Shown piece after piece: positions 35,271-44,629 of a DNA stretch of 64,000 nucleotides (position 1 is its first letter; each line of letters starts with the position of its first letter). Below the pieces are notes generated by a model. That model did no database searches, was not told the origin of the DNA, and saw nothing but the letters and a program-made list of their open reading frames with translations. The DNA lies in the NCBI RefSeq assembly GCF_002591975.1, contig NZ_NVQE01000012.1, positions 62,001 to 126,000 on the forward strand. Reading direction: 5' to 3'. The translations under genes were made by a program, and so were the position numbers. The DNA is from Mycobacterium neglectum (GTDB lineage Bacteria > Actinomycetota > Actinomycetes > Mycobacteriales > Mycobacteriaceae).

Positions 35271-36184
35271 CGCTGGGTCACTCGGTCCGGATAGTGGTGC
35301 GCGGCCATAGCGCGGAATCCGTCACGCCAGTCCACGGTGCACGGCCCGGTGATCGAACGTCGTTTGGTGTGGTCCCCGACGGAACCGATCGATGCTCCTG
35401 GAACAACTTCGACGCGAAGATCGAGCTCGACGCCGATCAGGTCCGCGAAATAGCGTGACCACTCCTGCACGGTGACGGGTACGTCGCCGGCCCAGTTCAC
35501 GATCGTGGCGGGCACACTGGCGGCCCTGAGTAGCGCCTCGACCTGTGTGTTGATGTCGTCGTAGTGAATGGGGCTGTAAGGCAGTGGATCCCACCGCACC
35601 ACCACCGGTCTGCCCTCGGCGATCGCGTTGAGATGCCAGAGTGGCAGGCCCCCGCGATCGCCATAGGCGCTGCCCATCCGGGCGATGGTGATCGGCAGAT
35701 CGAACTCGCGGGCGCAGTACCGCGCGACGGCTTCCTCGGCGATCTTCACGATGGAGTAGGGCTGCGGGGTCGGCAGCCCGGCATCGCCTATCGGATCGCC
35801 TTCCCGAAACGGATGCCACGGGTCGGGATGCGGCTTGTAGACCGTGACGGTCGACATCACCAGCGCTGCCTTGGCGTTGCGGCAATGCGACAGCAGCAGG
35901 CCGGTACCCTCGGCATTGACCCGCAATCCCTGTTCGTAGTCCTCGCCGAAATCGGCCGCGATGTGCAGGAGGTAGGTGAAATCGTCCGGGAGGGAATCGA
36001 AGTCGGCGTCACCGAGGTCGACAATCTGCGTGGTGACGCCCAGTGCCTCGACTTCCTCGCGGACGACTGGGTCGGAGAAGCGCGCGATGCCCCACACTTC
36101 GTTGTGGGGCGCCAGCGTCTTGGCGATACCGTGCGCGATTCGCCCACCGGGCCCGGTGATGAGAACCTTCTCACCGCTCAACAT
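35267..36184 (-). CDS. NAD-dependent epimerase/dehydratase (extended SDR)
   Basis: 305 residues. The nucleotide motif is ITGPGGRIAHGI, a slightly altered GxxGxxG. Ser111, Tyr143 and Lys147 (YSIVK) form the catalytic set. The protein is extended-SDR in layout (DINTQVEALLRAAS helix, WAGDVPVTVQEWSRYFADL substrate part). It may act on a sugar nucleotide or as a ketoreductase. First gene of the minus-strand trio with the sulfotransferase-family and DUF1214-like genes. Confidence 0.8.
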   Translation of the reverse strand: MLSGEKVLITGPGGRIAHGIAKTLAPHNEVWGIARFSDPVVREEVEALGVTTQIVDLGDADFDSLPDDFTYLLHIAADFGEDYEQGLRVNAEGTGLLLSHCRNAKAALVMSTVTVYKPHPDPWHPFREGDPIGDAGLPTPQPYSIVKIAEEAVARYCAREFDLPITIARMGSAYGDRGGLPLWHLNAIAEGRPVVVRWDPLPYSPIHYDDINTQVEALLRAASVPATIVNWAGDVPVTVQEWSRYFADLIGVELDLRVEVVPGASIGSVGDHTKRRSITGPCTVDWRDGFRAMAAHHYPDRVTQR

Positions 36185-36249
36185 TTGCCACTCTCCCGTC
36201 CCGTCCGAGTGTGCGCCATGTGCTGATGCGTCGTGTCATGATCGTCCGC

Positions 36250-36858
36250 ATGGATGCCGACGCAACGATGCCAGCGGCTCACCCACTGTTCGAGCAGCCA
36301 TGGCCCGACGGTGAGTTCCGGTTCTTTCAGGTCGGCCACGTTGTCGACGACGTCGTTGTCGCCGCCGCTCGCTGGGTGCGAACGTTCGGCATCGGACCCT
36401 TCCACGTGATGCCCGTCGTCGGACAGCAGGCGGACTACGGCGGAGAGGTCCGTACGGTTCGGATCCAAGTCGCCGTCGCACAGGCCGGACCTGTCCAGAT
36501 CGAGTTGATCCAGCAGCACTGCGATACGCCGAGCATCTTCACTGAATGGAGCCGCGGCGGCACATCTGCTTTCCACCAAATAGCAACGTTGACAAATGAT
36601 TACGACGGAAAGGTCGCGCATTTCAAGACGCTGGGCCATTCGATCGCCGCGGAGAGCCTCGGCGGAGGATTCCGGGTGGCCTACATCGACACCGCGGCAG
36701 AGTTCGGGTTCTATACCGAGGTCGTCGAAGCCCCATCCAGCTTTCTTGACCAAGTGCGCAGCGTCTCTGACACCTGCGCCGCCTGGGACGGTCGCGACCC
36801 CGTGCGAATCATGACCCGGGGCGGCTACCGGGTGCCCGAAGGATCCAGCGGGCGGTGA
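36250..36858 (+). CDS. VOC-fold (glyoxalase-like) protein
   Basis: 202 residues. FFQVGHVVDDVVVAAARWVRTFGIGPF starts the first module (His near position 30) and AFHQIATLTNDYDGKVAHFK the second. This longer VOC type (with GPFHVMP and EFGFYTEVVE) resembles methylmalonyl-CoA-epimerase-like and 4-hydroxyphenylpyruvate-dioxygenase-like proteins of actinobacterial steroid or aromatic clusters. Start at the ATG 36250; 36238 is possible. Divergent from the epimerase operon. Confidence 0.75.
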   Translation: MDADATMPAAHPLFEQPWPDGEFRFFQVGHVVDDVVVAAARWVRTFGIGPFHVMPVVGQQADYGGEVRTVRIQVAVAQAGPVQIELIQQHCDTPSIFTEWSRGGTSAFHQIATLTNDYDGKVAHFKTLGHSIAAESLGGGFRVAYIDTAAEFGFYTEVVEAPSSFLDQVRSVSDTCAAWDGRDPVRIMTRGGYRVPEGSSGR

Positions 36859-36917
36859 CACGGACTTCATCGCCAAAGCCACCCTTACGTCGATGTAGTG
36901 AGCTAACCTACGCAATG

Positions 36918-36935
36918 ACTCTAAGGTCTTAGAGT
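36918..36935. promoter_or_regulatory. Palindromic operator, copy 2
   Basis: ACTCTAAG-GT-CTTAGAGT is a perfect 8-2-8 palindrome. It shares both arms with the site at 32021-32040 and lies 44 bases before the thioesterase start. Confidence 0.75.
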
Positions 36936-36978
36936 GATGCAATGCAACCAACATTCCCAAGACAGCAGGAGGACGCAG

Positions 36979-37926
36979 GTGGGCGGTGACGAGTCCACCT
37001 CGGTCGGGGATCTGACGGGGCCACTGCGGGGCACCTCAATCGAGACGTCTGTCCTCGGTGCGCTCGACACTCTCGAGCGTGCTCTTCAGTTGAAGCCTTT
37101 GGGTAACAACCAGTTCCAAGCGTCCAACGAAGCCGATCGGTTTGGCCGCATTTTCGGTGGCCAGCTCCTCGCTCAGGCGATGTATGCGGCGTCGGCGACC
37201 GTCGAGGCCCACGCGCCGCATTCTCTGCATGCCTACTTCGTTCAGACAGGCGATTCGAGACGGCCGGTGGAGATCGTCGTGAACCCCGTTCGCGACGGGC
37301 GGTCCATGGCGACGCGGCAGGTGAGCGTGGCGCAGGGAGACCGCACGCTGCTGACCGCGGTGGCGTCGTTCCACAGCAACCCGGCAGAACCCGAATTGAC
37401 TCACGAACCGGTTGACGCGCCGCCGCCGGAAGAATTGCCTCTGCTGCAGCATTGGGTGGGTCAGATGCCGCCGGAGATGCAGAGAAACGCACAGACCTGG
37501 ATCGACGCCCCGCCCGCGCTGGAAATGCGGATCGCAGAACCGACGACGTTTCTGGGCGGTAGCCAGACATCGGGACCACGTTCACATTGGATGCGCTTAC
37601 CGCGACATATTGCCGACAATCCCGCGCTGCACAACGCGATGCTCACCTACGCGAGTGACTACCTGCTGCTTGACATGGCGCTTCGTTGCCATCCCCAACC
37701 CGCCGATTACACGTCGATCGCCGCGGTCAGCCTGGACCACGCGATCTGGCTGCACCGTCCTGTCCAATTCGACGAATGGCATCTTTACACGCAAGAGATA
37801 GCTGCCATCGCCGGGCACCGCGCACTGGTTCGCGGAGTCATTCGCGATGCGGCCGGACACGTGGTCGCCAGTACCGCGCAGGAAGTGCTCATCCGGCCCA
37901 TCGCAGAATCGCCGCGAGCGAAGTAG
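36979..37926 (+). CDS. Acyl-CoA thioesterase II (TesB-type)
   Basis: 315 residues with two hot-dog folds. FGRIFGGQLLAQAMYAA (56-72) and SLHAYFVQTGDSRRPVEIVV mark the first; SLDHAIWLHRPVQFDEWHLY and GVIRDAAGHVVASTAQEVLIR the second. TesB enzymes hydrolyse medium/long acyl-CoAs. The start is the GTG at 36979 after AGGAGG. It begins a three-gene run with two SDR genes under the shared palindromic operator, so it belongs to the same induced pathway. Confidence 0.87.
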   Translation: MGGDESTSVGDLTGPLRGTSIETSVLGALDTLERALQLKPLGNNQFQASNEADRFGRIFGGQLLAQAMYAASATVEAHAPHSLHAYFVQTGDSRRPVEIVVNPVRDGRSMATRQVSVAQGDRTLLTAVASFHSNPAEPELTHEPVDAPPPEELPLLQHWVGQMPPEMQRNAQTWIDAPPALEMRIAEPTTFLGGSQTSGPRSHWMRLPRHIADNPALHNAMLTYASDYLLLDMALRCHPQPADYTSIAAVSLDHAIWLHRPVQFDEWHLYTQEIAAIAGHRALVRGVIRDAAGHVVASTAQEVLIRPIAESPRAK

Positions 37927-37931
37927 GCGGG

Positions 37932-38726
37932 ATGGCGATGTCCGGTGACGACGTGTTCGACCTACAGGGTCGGGTGGCGCTGGTGACGGGCGGCGGAACC
38001 GGAATCGGCGCCGCGACGGCGATGCTGCTCGCCACGCACGGCGCCGACGTGGCGATCGCCGCCCGCACAGTGGCCGATCTGGAACGAACCGCCGCAGCGG
38101 TGACAGCGGCCTCGGATCGCAAGTGCCTTGTCGTGCCCACCGATGTCAAGGTCGAAGACCAAGTCGCGGCGATGGTGAAACGGACTGTTGATGAACTGGG
38201 ACGGCTCGACATCCTCGTCAACAATGCCGGTGGCACGCGGATGGGTCCTCTGCAGGATTTACCGACCAGGGCGTGGGACTCGGTATATGAGCTGAACGTG
38301 CGATCTGCATACGTCGCGACACGCGAGGCCGGAATTCACTTCCGAGCCCAGGGATCCGGCGCGATCGTGAACATCTCATCGGACGCCGGTATCCACGGCG
38401 TCAAGGGCGGCGCCCACTATGCCTCGGCAAAGGCAGCCCTGCAGATGTTCACGACGGTCACCGCCGCCGAGTGGGGCCGGTATGGCATTCGGGCCAACTG
38501 CATCGCCGTGGGTGCCATCGCGTCAGAGCGGGTGGTTCAGGCATGGGAGGTCGCCGGCATCGATCAGGCCGATTTCGCCGCGAGAATCCCGTTGGGTCGC
38601 ACAGGCCGACCTGATGAGGTGGCGTGGGCCGTTCTGTTCATGGCCAGCGATGCCGCCTCGTACATCACTGGCCAGACATTCGCCGTCGACGGCGGGCCGA
38701 GCCTTGGCGGCATTCCCGATTCCTGA
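37932..38726 (+). CDS. Classical SDR oxidoreductase
   Basis: 264 residues. GGGTGIG (20-26) binds the nucleotide, NNAG follows strand 4, and Ser149/150, Tyr163 and Lys167 (YASAK) are the catalytic residues. PSLGGIP at the end is a common actinobacterial FabG-like ending. It lacks the mycofactocin-type insertion, so it should use free NAD(P). Five bases separate it from the thioesterase gene. Confidence 0.85.
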   Translation: MAMSGDDVFDLQGRVALVTGGGTGIGAATAMLLATHGADVAIAARTVADLERTAAAVTAASDRKCLVVPTDVKVEDQVAAMVKRTVDELGRLDILVNNAGGTRMGPLQDLPTRAWDSVYELNVRSAYVATREAGIHFRAQGSGAIVNISSDAGIHGVKGGAHYASAKAALQMFTTVTAAEWGRYGIRANCIAVGAIASERVVQAWEVAGIDQADFAARIPLGRTGRPDEVAWAVLFMASDAASYITGQTFAVDGGPSLGGIPDS

Positions 38727-38791
38727 CCGTCATCGTTGACTTCGCTCCTGCCGCAGCGGAATGTGTAGAGGCCAATCAACGAGAGGTGACG

Positions 38792-39637
38792 ATGTCGAAA
38801 ACAGTTGGCCGAGTGGCTGGCAAGGTCGCGTTCATTACAGGTGCAGCGCGCGGTCAGGGCCGTGAACACGCCATCCGGCTCGCCGAGGAGGGCGCCGACA
38901 TCATCGCCGTCGATGCCTGCGCCGACATCGACGGCGCGCCCTACCCACTTGCGACCGAGGCTGACCTCGACGAAACTGCTGCACTCGTCGAGAAGTTGGA
39001 CCGGCGCATCGTCACCGCCAAAGCAGACGTGAGGGATGTCGAGGCGCTCGGCACTGCGCTGCAGCAAGGAATCGATGAGCTGGGCAGGCCAGACATCGTC
39101 ATCGCCAACGCGGGAATCAGCGGCAGCCCCGCCCCCGCCGCGATGATCGAGGAAGCCGCCTGGCAGACGATGTTCGACATCAACATCACCGGGGTCTGGC
39201 ACACGATCAAGGTGGCAGTCCCCCACATGTCCGACGGTCGCGGTGGCTCGATCATCCTGGTGAGTTCGATGCTGGGGCTCCGCGGCGGCGGCTACATGGC
39301 CCACTACGCCTCGGCGAAGCACGCCGTCGTCGGATTGATGAACTCACTCGCCAATGAACTTGCTCCACAATGGATTCGAGTGAACTCGATCCATCCGGGG
39401 AACATCCAGACGCCGATGATCGACAACGAGCAATTCCACCGCACCCTAAGGCCTGACCTCGCAGAGCCGACCATGGCCGACGCGGGCGAGATCATCGGAA
39501 CCTTCCACATGCTGCCGGTGCCCTACTTCGAGGCACGGGCAGTCAGCAACGCGGTGCTGTTCCTGGCCTCGGATGAGGCCAAGTACATCACCGGGGCCGC
39601 CCTGCCGATCGATGCAGGAGCGACCGCGAAGTTCTGA
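38792..39637 (+). CDS. Mycofactocin-coupled SDR-family oxidoreductase
   Basis: 281 residues, close to the protein of 32055-32915: same GAARGQG motif (18-24), same insertion (YPLATEADLDETAALVEKLDRRIVTAKADVR), and Tyr172/Lys176 (YASAK). The insertion is the feature that makes these enzymes depend on mycofactocin for reoxidation of bound NADH. Third gene in the thioesterase run. Convergent with the amidohydrolase gene. Confidence 0.86.
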   Translation: MSKTVGRVAGKVAFITGAARGQGREHAIRLAEEGADIIAVDACADIDGAPYPLATEADLDETAALVEKLDRRIVTAKADVRDVEALGTALQQGIDELGRPDIVIANAGISGSPAPAAMIEEAAWQTMFDINITGVWHTIKVAVPHMSDGRGGSIILVSSMLGLRGGGYMAHYASAKHAVVGLMNSLANELAPQWIRVNSIHPGNIQTPMIDNEQFHRTLRPDLAEPTMADAGEIIGTFHMLPVPYFEARAVSNAVLFLASDEAKYITGAALPIDAGATAKF

Positions 39638-39640
39638 GGC

Positions 39641-41401
39641 TCAGCGCGCCCCGCGCACCAACCGACCTGGGCGTGCGCCGGTGTCGATACTGTCGCGCCG
39701 GGTGACGACACCGCTGACGATCGTGGCGCTGTAGCCGCTCGCACCCTGGACCAGGCGCTGCCCGCCGGCGGGTAGGTCGTACGCCATCTTCGCGGGATGC
39801 AACGTCAGCGCATCCATGTCGATGACGTTGATGTCCGCTTTCTTGCCGGTTTGAATGACGCCACGATCGGTCAGCCCGAAGAGCTGCGCGGTGTCGTGAG
39901 ACTGCTTGCGCACCAAGTACTCCAGCGGCAGCTTCTCACCCCGGTAGCGATCCCGCGCCCAGTGCGTCAGCAGGAACGTCGGATACGACGCGTCGCAGAT
40001 CATGCCGCAGTGCGCGCCGCCGTCGGACAATCCCACTACGCCGGCGGGATGCAACAGCATCTCGCGGATGGCGTCATGGTTGCCGTAGAAGTAGTTGTAG
40101 AACGGCAGCATCAGCATGGCCGTTGCATTGTCTTCGAGCATCAGGTCATACAGCGTCGACAGCGGGTCGTCACCCCGCTCGGCGGCGATCTTGTCGACGG
40201 CCTTGTCCTGGGTCGGTTCGTAGTCGGGCGGGTCGCCCAGCGCATAGATACGGCCGAGTGAGTACTGCACGAGGGCGAACATGTTGTCGAACAGCTTCGT
40301 CGGATCGGGCGGCAGGTCGTCCTCCCCCAAGATCGCCGCCTTGACCGCGGGATCGGCGAGCCGTGCCCCCAACTCCTGTCGGTCGCATTCGGCCTTCAGT
40401 CTCCGGAAGGTCGGCCGATGAGTGAACGCATGATGGCCCGGAAACCCGAAGAGCATGCCGAACGGCCGCGCCGCGATTTGCGGATACAGGCGACTGCCCG
40501 TCGCATGAGCCGCCGCCGAGACGTCCAGTTGCTCTCGCCAGAGGTCAGGTGCCGCGTCGACCTGGATCATGCCGAACGAGATGGGTCGGTCGATCTCGGC
40601 GCCCAGGCGCTGCATCCACTCCAGTTCCTTCTTGGGCGCGATGATGTCCTCGCCTGCGACCCCCTGCGGGGCCAACTCGAAGACCGCCTGCCCGCCCGCG
40701 GCCATGGCTCGGCCGAGTCCGAACAACTCGTCCTCTGCCGCGAAGGTTCCCGGTACCGGTTCGCCGTCCATGGCGCGGTGCCCCAGGGTGCGCGACGTCG
40801 AGAATCCAAGCGCGCCTGCCTCGATGCCCTCCTGCACGATCCGCGCCATGGCCTTGATGTCCTCGGGCGTGGCGGGCTCGTTGCGGGCGCCGCGCTCGCC
40901 CATCGCATAGGCGCGAACCGAACCGTGGGCGATCTGGCTGCCCACGTCGACGGCGAACTCCTGCTTTCCGATGACGTCGAGGTATTCCGGATACGTCTCC
41001 CAGCCCCAGGTCATGCCTTCGGTGAGCGCGCTGCCGGGAATGTCCTCGACGCCCTCCATCAAAGCGATCAGCCAGTCTTCCTGGCCCGGCCGCACCGGGG
41101 CGAACCCGACGCCGCAGTTGCCCGCGACGACGGTCGTCACGCCGTGACCGCTGGACGGCTCCAGCGAGCTGTCCCAGCTGACCTGGCCGTCGTAGTGGGT
41201 GTGGATGTCGACGAACCCCGGAGCGACCAGCTTGCCCGTCGCGTCGATGGTTTCGGTCGCGTTGCCCTCCAGCGAAGCGTCGCCGTTCCCACGGCGACGG
41301 ACCTCGACTATCCGCCCGTCCTTGATGCCCACGTCGGCTTGGAATCGGGCCTCACCCGTGCCGTCCACGACGGTTCCGCCAGTGATTTTCAGGTCGAACA
41401 C
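39641..41401 (-). CDS. Amidohydrolase, D-aminoacylase/dihydroorotase-like
   Basis: 586 residues. The N-terminal composite-sheet domain leads to GFVDIHTHYDGQVSW with the metal pair His67-x-His69. GNCGVGFAPV, FGMIQVDAAP, SDGGAHCGM and the terminal PGRLVRG are typical of the long N-acyl-D-amino-acid deacylase-type amidohydrolases common in mycobacterial catabolic clusters. Hydrolysis of an amide or lactam is expected. GTG start at 41401. It shares a divergent, palindrome-bearing gap with the Rieske gene. Confidence 0.83.
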   Translation of the reverse strand: MFDLKITGGTVVDGTGEARFQADVGIKDGRIVEVRRRGNGDASLEGNATETIDATGKLVAPGFVDIHTHYDGQVSWDSSLEPSSGHGVTTVVAGNCGVGFAPVRPGQEDWLIALMEGVEDIPGSALTEGMTWGWETYPEYLDVIGKQEFAVDVGSQIAHGSVRAYAMGERGARNEPATPEDIKAMARIVQEGIEAGALGFSTSRTLGHRAMDGEPVPGTFAAEDELFGLGRAMAAGGQAVFELAPQGVAGEDIIAPKKELEWMQRLGAEIDRPISFGMIQVDAAPDLWREQLDVSAAAHATGSRLYPQIAARPFGMLFGFPGHHAFTHRPTFRRLKAECDRQELGARLADPAVKAAILGEDDLPPDPTKLFDNMFALVQYSLGRIYALGDPPDYEPTQDKAVDKIAAERGDDPLSTLYDLMLEDNATAMLMLPFYNYFYGNHDAIREMLLHPAGVVGLSDGGAHCGMICDASYPTFLLTHWARDRYRGEKLPLEYLVRKQSHDTAQLFGLTDRGVIQTGKKADINVIDMDALTLHPAKMAYDLPAGGQRLVQGASGYSATIVSGVVTRRDSIDTGARPGRLVRGAR

Positions 41402-41443
41402 GATTTACTCCCTCGACGTCCTTGAAGCCGTTATGGTGGCCAA

Positions 41444-41458
41444 TGTAACACCGTTACA
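41444..41458. promoter_or_regulatory. TetR-type operator TGTAAC-N3-GTTACA
   Basis: A perfect 6-3-6 palindrome lies in the 88-base gap between the divergent amidohydrolase and Rieske genes. The TetR gene at the end of the Rieske gene is the probable binder. Confidence 0.7.
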
Positions 41459-41489
41459 GACGAGCAGTAGCCGGATTCGGAGGTAACCC

Positions 41490-42848
41490 GTGACGCGAAC
41501 GGCACCGGTCGACGGCACCGCCGGCAACCCGGCCCATAACGCGCGCGAGGACGCGATCGGAACGCCTCCGCAGCGGCCCACCCTGGTACCGGCGCAGCGC
41601 TATTACTCGGCGGATTTCGCCCGCCTAGAAGCCGAACGAATGTGGCCCAAGGTGTGGCAGTTCGCTTGCACCGTCGACCACGTGGCCGAACCGGGTGACT
41701 ACTTCGAGTACCGCTGCGGGCCCTACTCGGTGCTGATCGTTCGCGGCGATGACGGCGACCTGCGCGCGTTTCAGAACGTGTGTCGGCATCGGGGCAATTC
41801 GCTGTGCGCCGGATCCGGATCGGACCTGCGTGAGCTGCGTTGCGGTTATCACGGCTGGACGTGGGATCTGTCCGGCTCACTGCGACGGGTGCCCAACCGA
41901 AAGGGCTTCGGCGCGCTCCGGTTGACCGATTTCCCCCTGATACCGGTTCGGGTCGAGACGTGGGAACGACTCGTCTTCGTCAATCTCGATGCCGACGCGA
42001 TCCCGCTGCATGACTACCTGGAGGCGATGCCAGACGACATCGCGTGGAACCGGCTCAGCGACTTCCGGTGCTACGCCACCATGACCATCGAGGTCGATGC
42101 GAACTGGAAGACGATCGCCGATGGGTTCAGCGAGACGTACCACATTCAGACGTTGCATCCGGAGCTCCACAGATGTATGGACGATGTCTATGCGCCGCAG
42201 GTCATCTGGGGTCACACTGGAAAGTCCGAACAGCTCTACGGGCTGCCCAGCCCGAGCATCAAGGAGAGCCTGACCGACGCCGAAGTGTGGGACGCCTACG
42301 TCACCACGCAGGGCGCGCTGATGGGCGTCGAGGAGGGCACGCTGTTCCCGCCCGATCGGCACGGGCAGTCGGCGGCTGATGTGATCGCCGCGCGGACAAA
42401 GACTTTCGCCGATAGTCGCGGCGTCGACCTGAGCTGGGCGAGTACCGATCAGGTGATGCGGCTGCACCAGTACAACGTGTTCCCGAACATGTCGCTGCTG
42501 ACCAACGCCGATCACTTGACGGTGTTGACCGCACATCCCGGGCCCGATCCCGATCGCGGCGAGCTGGTGATGATCGTCTGGATGCGGATGCCGCCGGGAG
42601 CACCACGAATCAGGCCGACGGATGTACGGATGACGGCGGCCGATGCTCACCCGGGTTTGGTACTCACGCAGGACATCACGGTGTTGGCAGGACTGCAGCG
42701 CGGTTTGCACCAGCCCGGGTTGACCCATCTGACGTTGTCCAACGAGGAACGCCGCGTCATCAACATGCACCGCAATCTGGAACGCTATCTGGACCTACCC
42801 GAGTCGGATCGGATCACCGGAGGTGAGCCGGTTGACGTCGCCACGTAG
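41490..42848 (+). CDS. Rieske-type ring-hydroxylating oxygenase, alpha subunit
   Basis: 452 residues. The [2Fe-2S] ligands are Cys98-x-His100 (CRHRG) and Cys118-x2-His121 (CGYHGW). The mononuclear iron site has Asp210 and His217/His222 in DGFSETYHIQTLHPE. Such oxygenases hydroxylate or demethylate aromatic or other hydrophobic compounds with NADH-derived electrons. No reductase or ferredoxin gene is adjacent; a SnoaL-like protein (44626-45171) might play the beta-subunit part. GTG start at 41490. Confidence 0.88.
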   Translation: MTRTAPVDGTAGNPAHNAREDAIGTPPQRPTLVPAQRYYSADFARLEAERMWPKVWQFACTVDHVAEPGDYFEYRCGPYSVLIVRGDDGDLRAFQNVCRHRGNSLCAGSGSDLRELRCGYHGWTWDLSGSLRRVPNRKGFGALRLTDFPLIPVRVETWERLVFVNLDADAIPLHDYLEAMPDDIAWNRLSDFRCYATMTIEVDANWKTIADGFSETYHIQTLHPELHRCMDDVYAPQVIWGHTGKSEQLYGLPSPSIKESLTDAEVWDAYVTTQGALMGVEEGTLFPPDRHGQSAADVIAARTKTFADSRGVDLSWASTDQVMRLHQYNVFPNMSLLTNADHLTVLTAHPGPDPDRGELVMIVWMRMPPGAPRIRPTDVRMTAADAHPGLVLTQDITVLAGLQRGLHQPGLTHLTLSNEERRVINMHRNLERYLDLPESDRITGGEPVDVAT

Positions 42849-43470
42849 CAAGAGCGGTGCCTCCGTCACAGCGGATCAGATTCTCGAGACCGCGGCACGG
42901 CTGATCGATGTCGACGGCGTGGATGCATTCACCATGCGCCGGCTGGCCGAGCAGTTGGGTGTCGCAGTCACGTCGATTTACTGGCATATCGGCGGCAGAG
43001 ACAAACTTTTCGACAGCCTGGTCGAGGGGCTGCTCGCACAGATGACGCATCTCCCGAGCGATGGCGATAACCCCGTCGACCGGATTGCGTCGATCGCGCG
43101 ATCGCAACGCAGGCTGCTCATCGAGAAGCAACATCTCTTGGCCATCGCCCATGAACGCGACCGGACACCGCAGCTGTTCCTGCCTATTCAGCAGCGGCTC
43201 GCGGCGGAGCTTTCCGAACTGGGCATCACCGGGAGTGCGGCCGCGCTCCTCGTGCGAGTCGTAGAAGTTCACGTCATTTCCGCTGCAATCATGCAGTTTT
43301 CGGCGGTCCGCGGAGCCAAGCACGACGAAGAGGATCCGTCGCTGTGGGCCGACGCGTGGCCCGACCGGGCGCTGGTCGAAGCTTTGCAGGCCCCTACCGA
43401 CTACGACGCCGTGTTCGAGTACGGACTTAACGCACTGCTGGCCCCGCTGCGCATCGACGCCCGTGGGTGA
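42832..43470 (+). CDS. TetR-family regulator
   Basis: About 212 residues. Helix-turn-helix: FTMRRLAEQLGVAVTSIYWHIGGRDKLFD. I prefer the TTG at 42832, because GGAGGTGA lies five bases before it; the GTG at 42823 sits inside that ribosome site. It overlaps the end of the Rieske gene and the start of the next gene. It probably acts at the TGTAAC-N3-GTTACA palindrome upstream of the Rieske gene. Confidence 0.85.
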   Translation: MTSPRSKSGASVTADQILETAARLIDVDGVDAFTMRRLAEQLGVAVTSIYWHIGGRDKLFDSLVEGLLAQMTHLPSDGDNPVDRIASIARSQRRLLIEKQHLLAIAHERDRTPQLFLPIQQRLAAELSELGITGSAAALLVRVVEVHVISAAIMQFSAVRGAKHDEEDPSLWADAWPDRALVEALQAPTDYDAVFEYGLNALLAPLRIDARG

Positions 43471-44629
43471 TCTATCGGCGGCCGCGGTCGTCGCGACCGC
43501 GCAGGAGTCCACCGGACTCACCGATTTCGGGGGCGACGACTGGCGTGAAGCACTCGACGTCCTGACTGAATCGCTAAGCGCCGAGGCCGGTCTGAGCGAG
43601 TTCGGAGATGTCGTCGCCCAAGCCGACCTCGTCGGATCCCTGACCAGACGCCTGCAGATCGTCGACTATCGCCGCACACACCCCGAGGTCGCGAACTCCC
43701 CTATCGAGCGCCCGGTTTTCATCGTCGGCCAAGTCCGCACGGGAACCACGATCCTCTTCGAACTGCTCGCACAGGATCCCGACGCCAGGGCTCCGTTGAC
43801 GTGGGAGGTCGACGCGCCCTGTCCGCCACCGGAAGCGACGACGTATGCCACCGATCCACGCATCGAGGACAGTCGTCAGATTCAGGAGATGATGACGTCG
43901 ATCATCCCAGACCTCAGGGCCATGCATCCGATCGGTCCGCTGCTGGCGCAGGAGTGCGTCCGCATCACCGCGATGGATCTGCGGAGCTTCATCTTCCCGA
44001 CGATCTATCATGTCCCGGCCTATGCCCGGTGGCTACTGGACACGGATATGGCGTCGGCCTACCGGTGGCACCGGCGGTTCCTGCAGCATCTGCAGTCACG
44101 AATCCCGGTGAACCGCTGGGTACTCAAGTCGCCCGGCCACATCTGGGCCTTGGACGCGATGATGAAGCAGTACCCGGATGCTCGGGTGATACAGACGCAC
44201 CGCGATCCACTCCGGACCATCGCGTCGGTGTCATCCTTGGCGTGCACGCTGCGCACATTCGCCAGCGAGCAGACTCCCATCGAGGGGGTCGCCCGCGAGT
44301 GGGCCGAGTACGTCATCGACGGCATCGACCGGTCGGTCGATGCACGGGAGTCCGGGATCGTCCCGCCCTCGCAGGTGGTCGACGTGCAGTACCAGTCGTT
44401 CGCGGCCGACCCGATCGCCACCGTCGGCGCCGCCTACGACCAACTGGGACTTGCCTTCACAGCCGACGCTGAAGCCAGGATGCGCAATTTCCTCGACGCT
44501 CAGCCCGCCCACGAGCACGGCGGGCACCATTACACGTTCGCCCAAACGGGTCTGAACGAAGAGGCACTGCGGGAGCGCACGGCGCGGTACCAGAATTACT
44601 TCGGCGTCCCCAACGAGCCTCTAGGGTGA
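43463..44629 (+). CDS. Sulfotransferase-family P-loop protein
   Basis: 388 residues. FIVGQVRTGTTILFELL holds the PAPS loop (RTGTT 92-96), and VIQTHRDPLRTIASVSSL the 3'-phosphate site. GGHHYTFAQTGLN near the end is shared with the paralogue at 34122-35270 (GAHHYTAEQFGLD). The start GTG overlaps the TetR gene by eight bases. Role in this cluster unknown: true sulfation of a hydroxyl, or a derived function. Confidence 0.83.
   Translation: MGDLSAAAVVATAQESTGLTDFGGDDWREALDVLTESLSAEAGLSEFGDVVAQADLVGSLTRRLQIVDYRRTHPEVANSPIERPVFIVGQVRTGTTILFELLAQDPDARAPLTWEVDAPCPPPEATTYATDPRIEDSRQIQEMMTSIIPDLRAMHPIGPLLAQECVRITAMDLRSFIFPTIYHVPAYARWLLDTDMASAYRWHRRFLQHLQSRIPVNRWVLKSPGHIWALDAMMKQYPDARVIQTHRDPLRTIASVSSLACTLRTFASEQTPIEGVAREWAEYVIDGIDRSVDARESGIVPPSQVVDVQYQSFAADPIATVGAAYDQLGLAFTADAEARMRNFLDAQPAHEHGGHHYTFAQTGLNEEALRERTARYQNYFGVPNEPLG

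Noticed and set aside
36899..36915. Possible IdeR half-site GCTAACCTAC
   Set aside because: Only one half matches the iron-box consensus; the other half is poor (about 11 of 19 overall).
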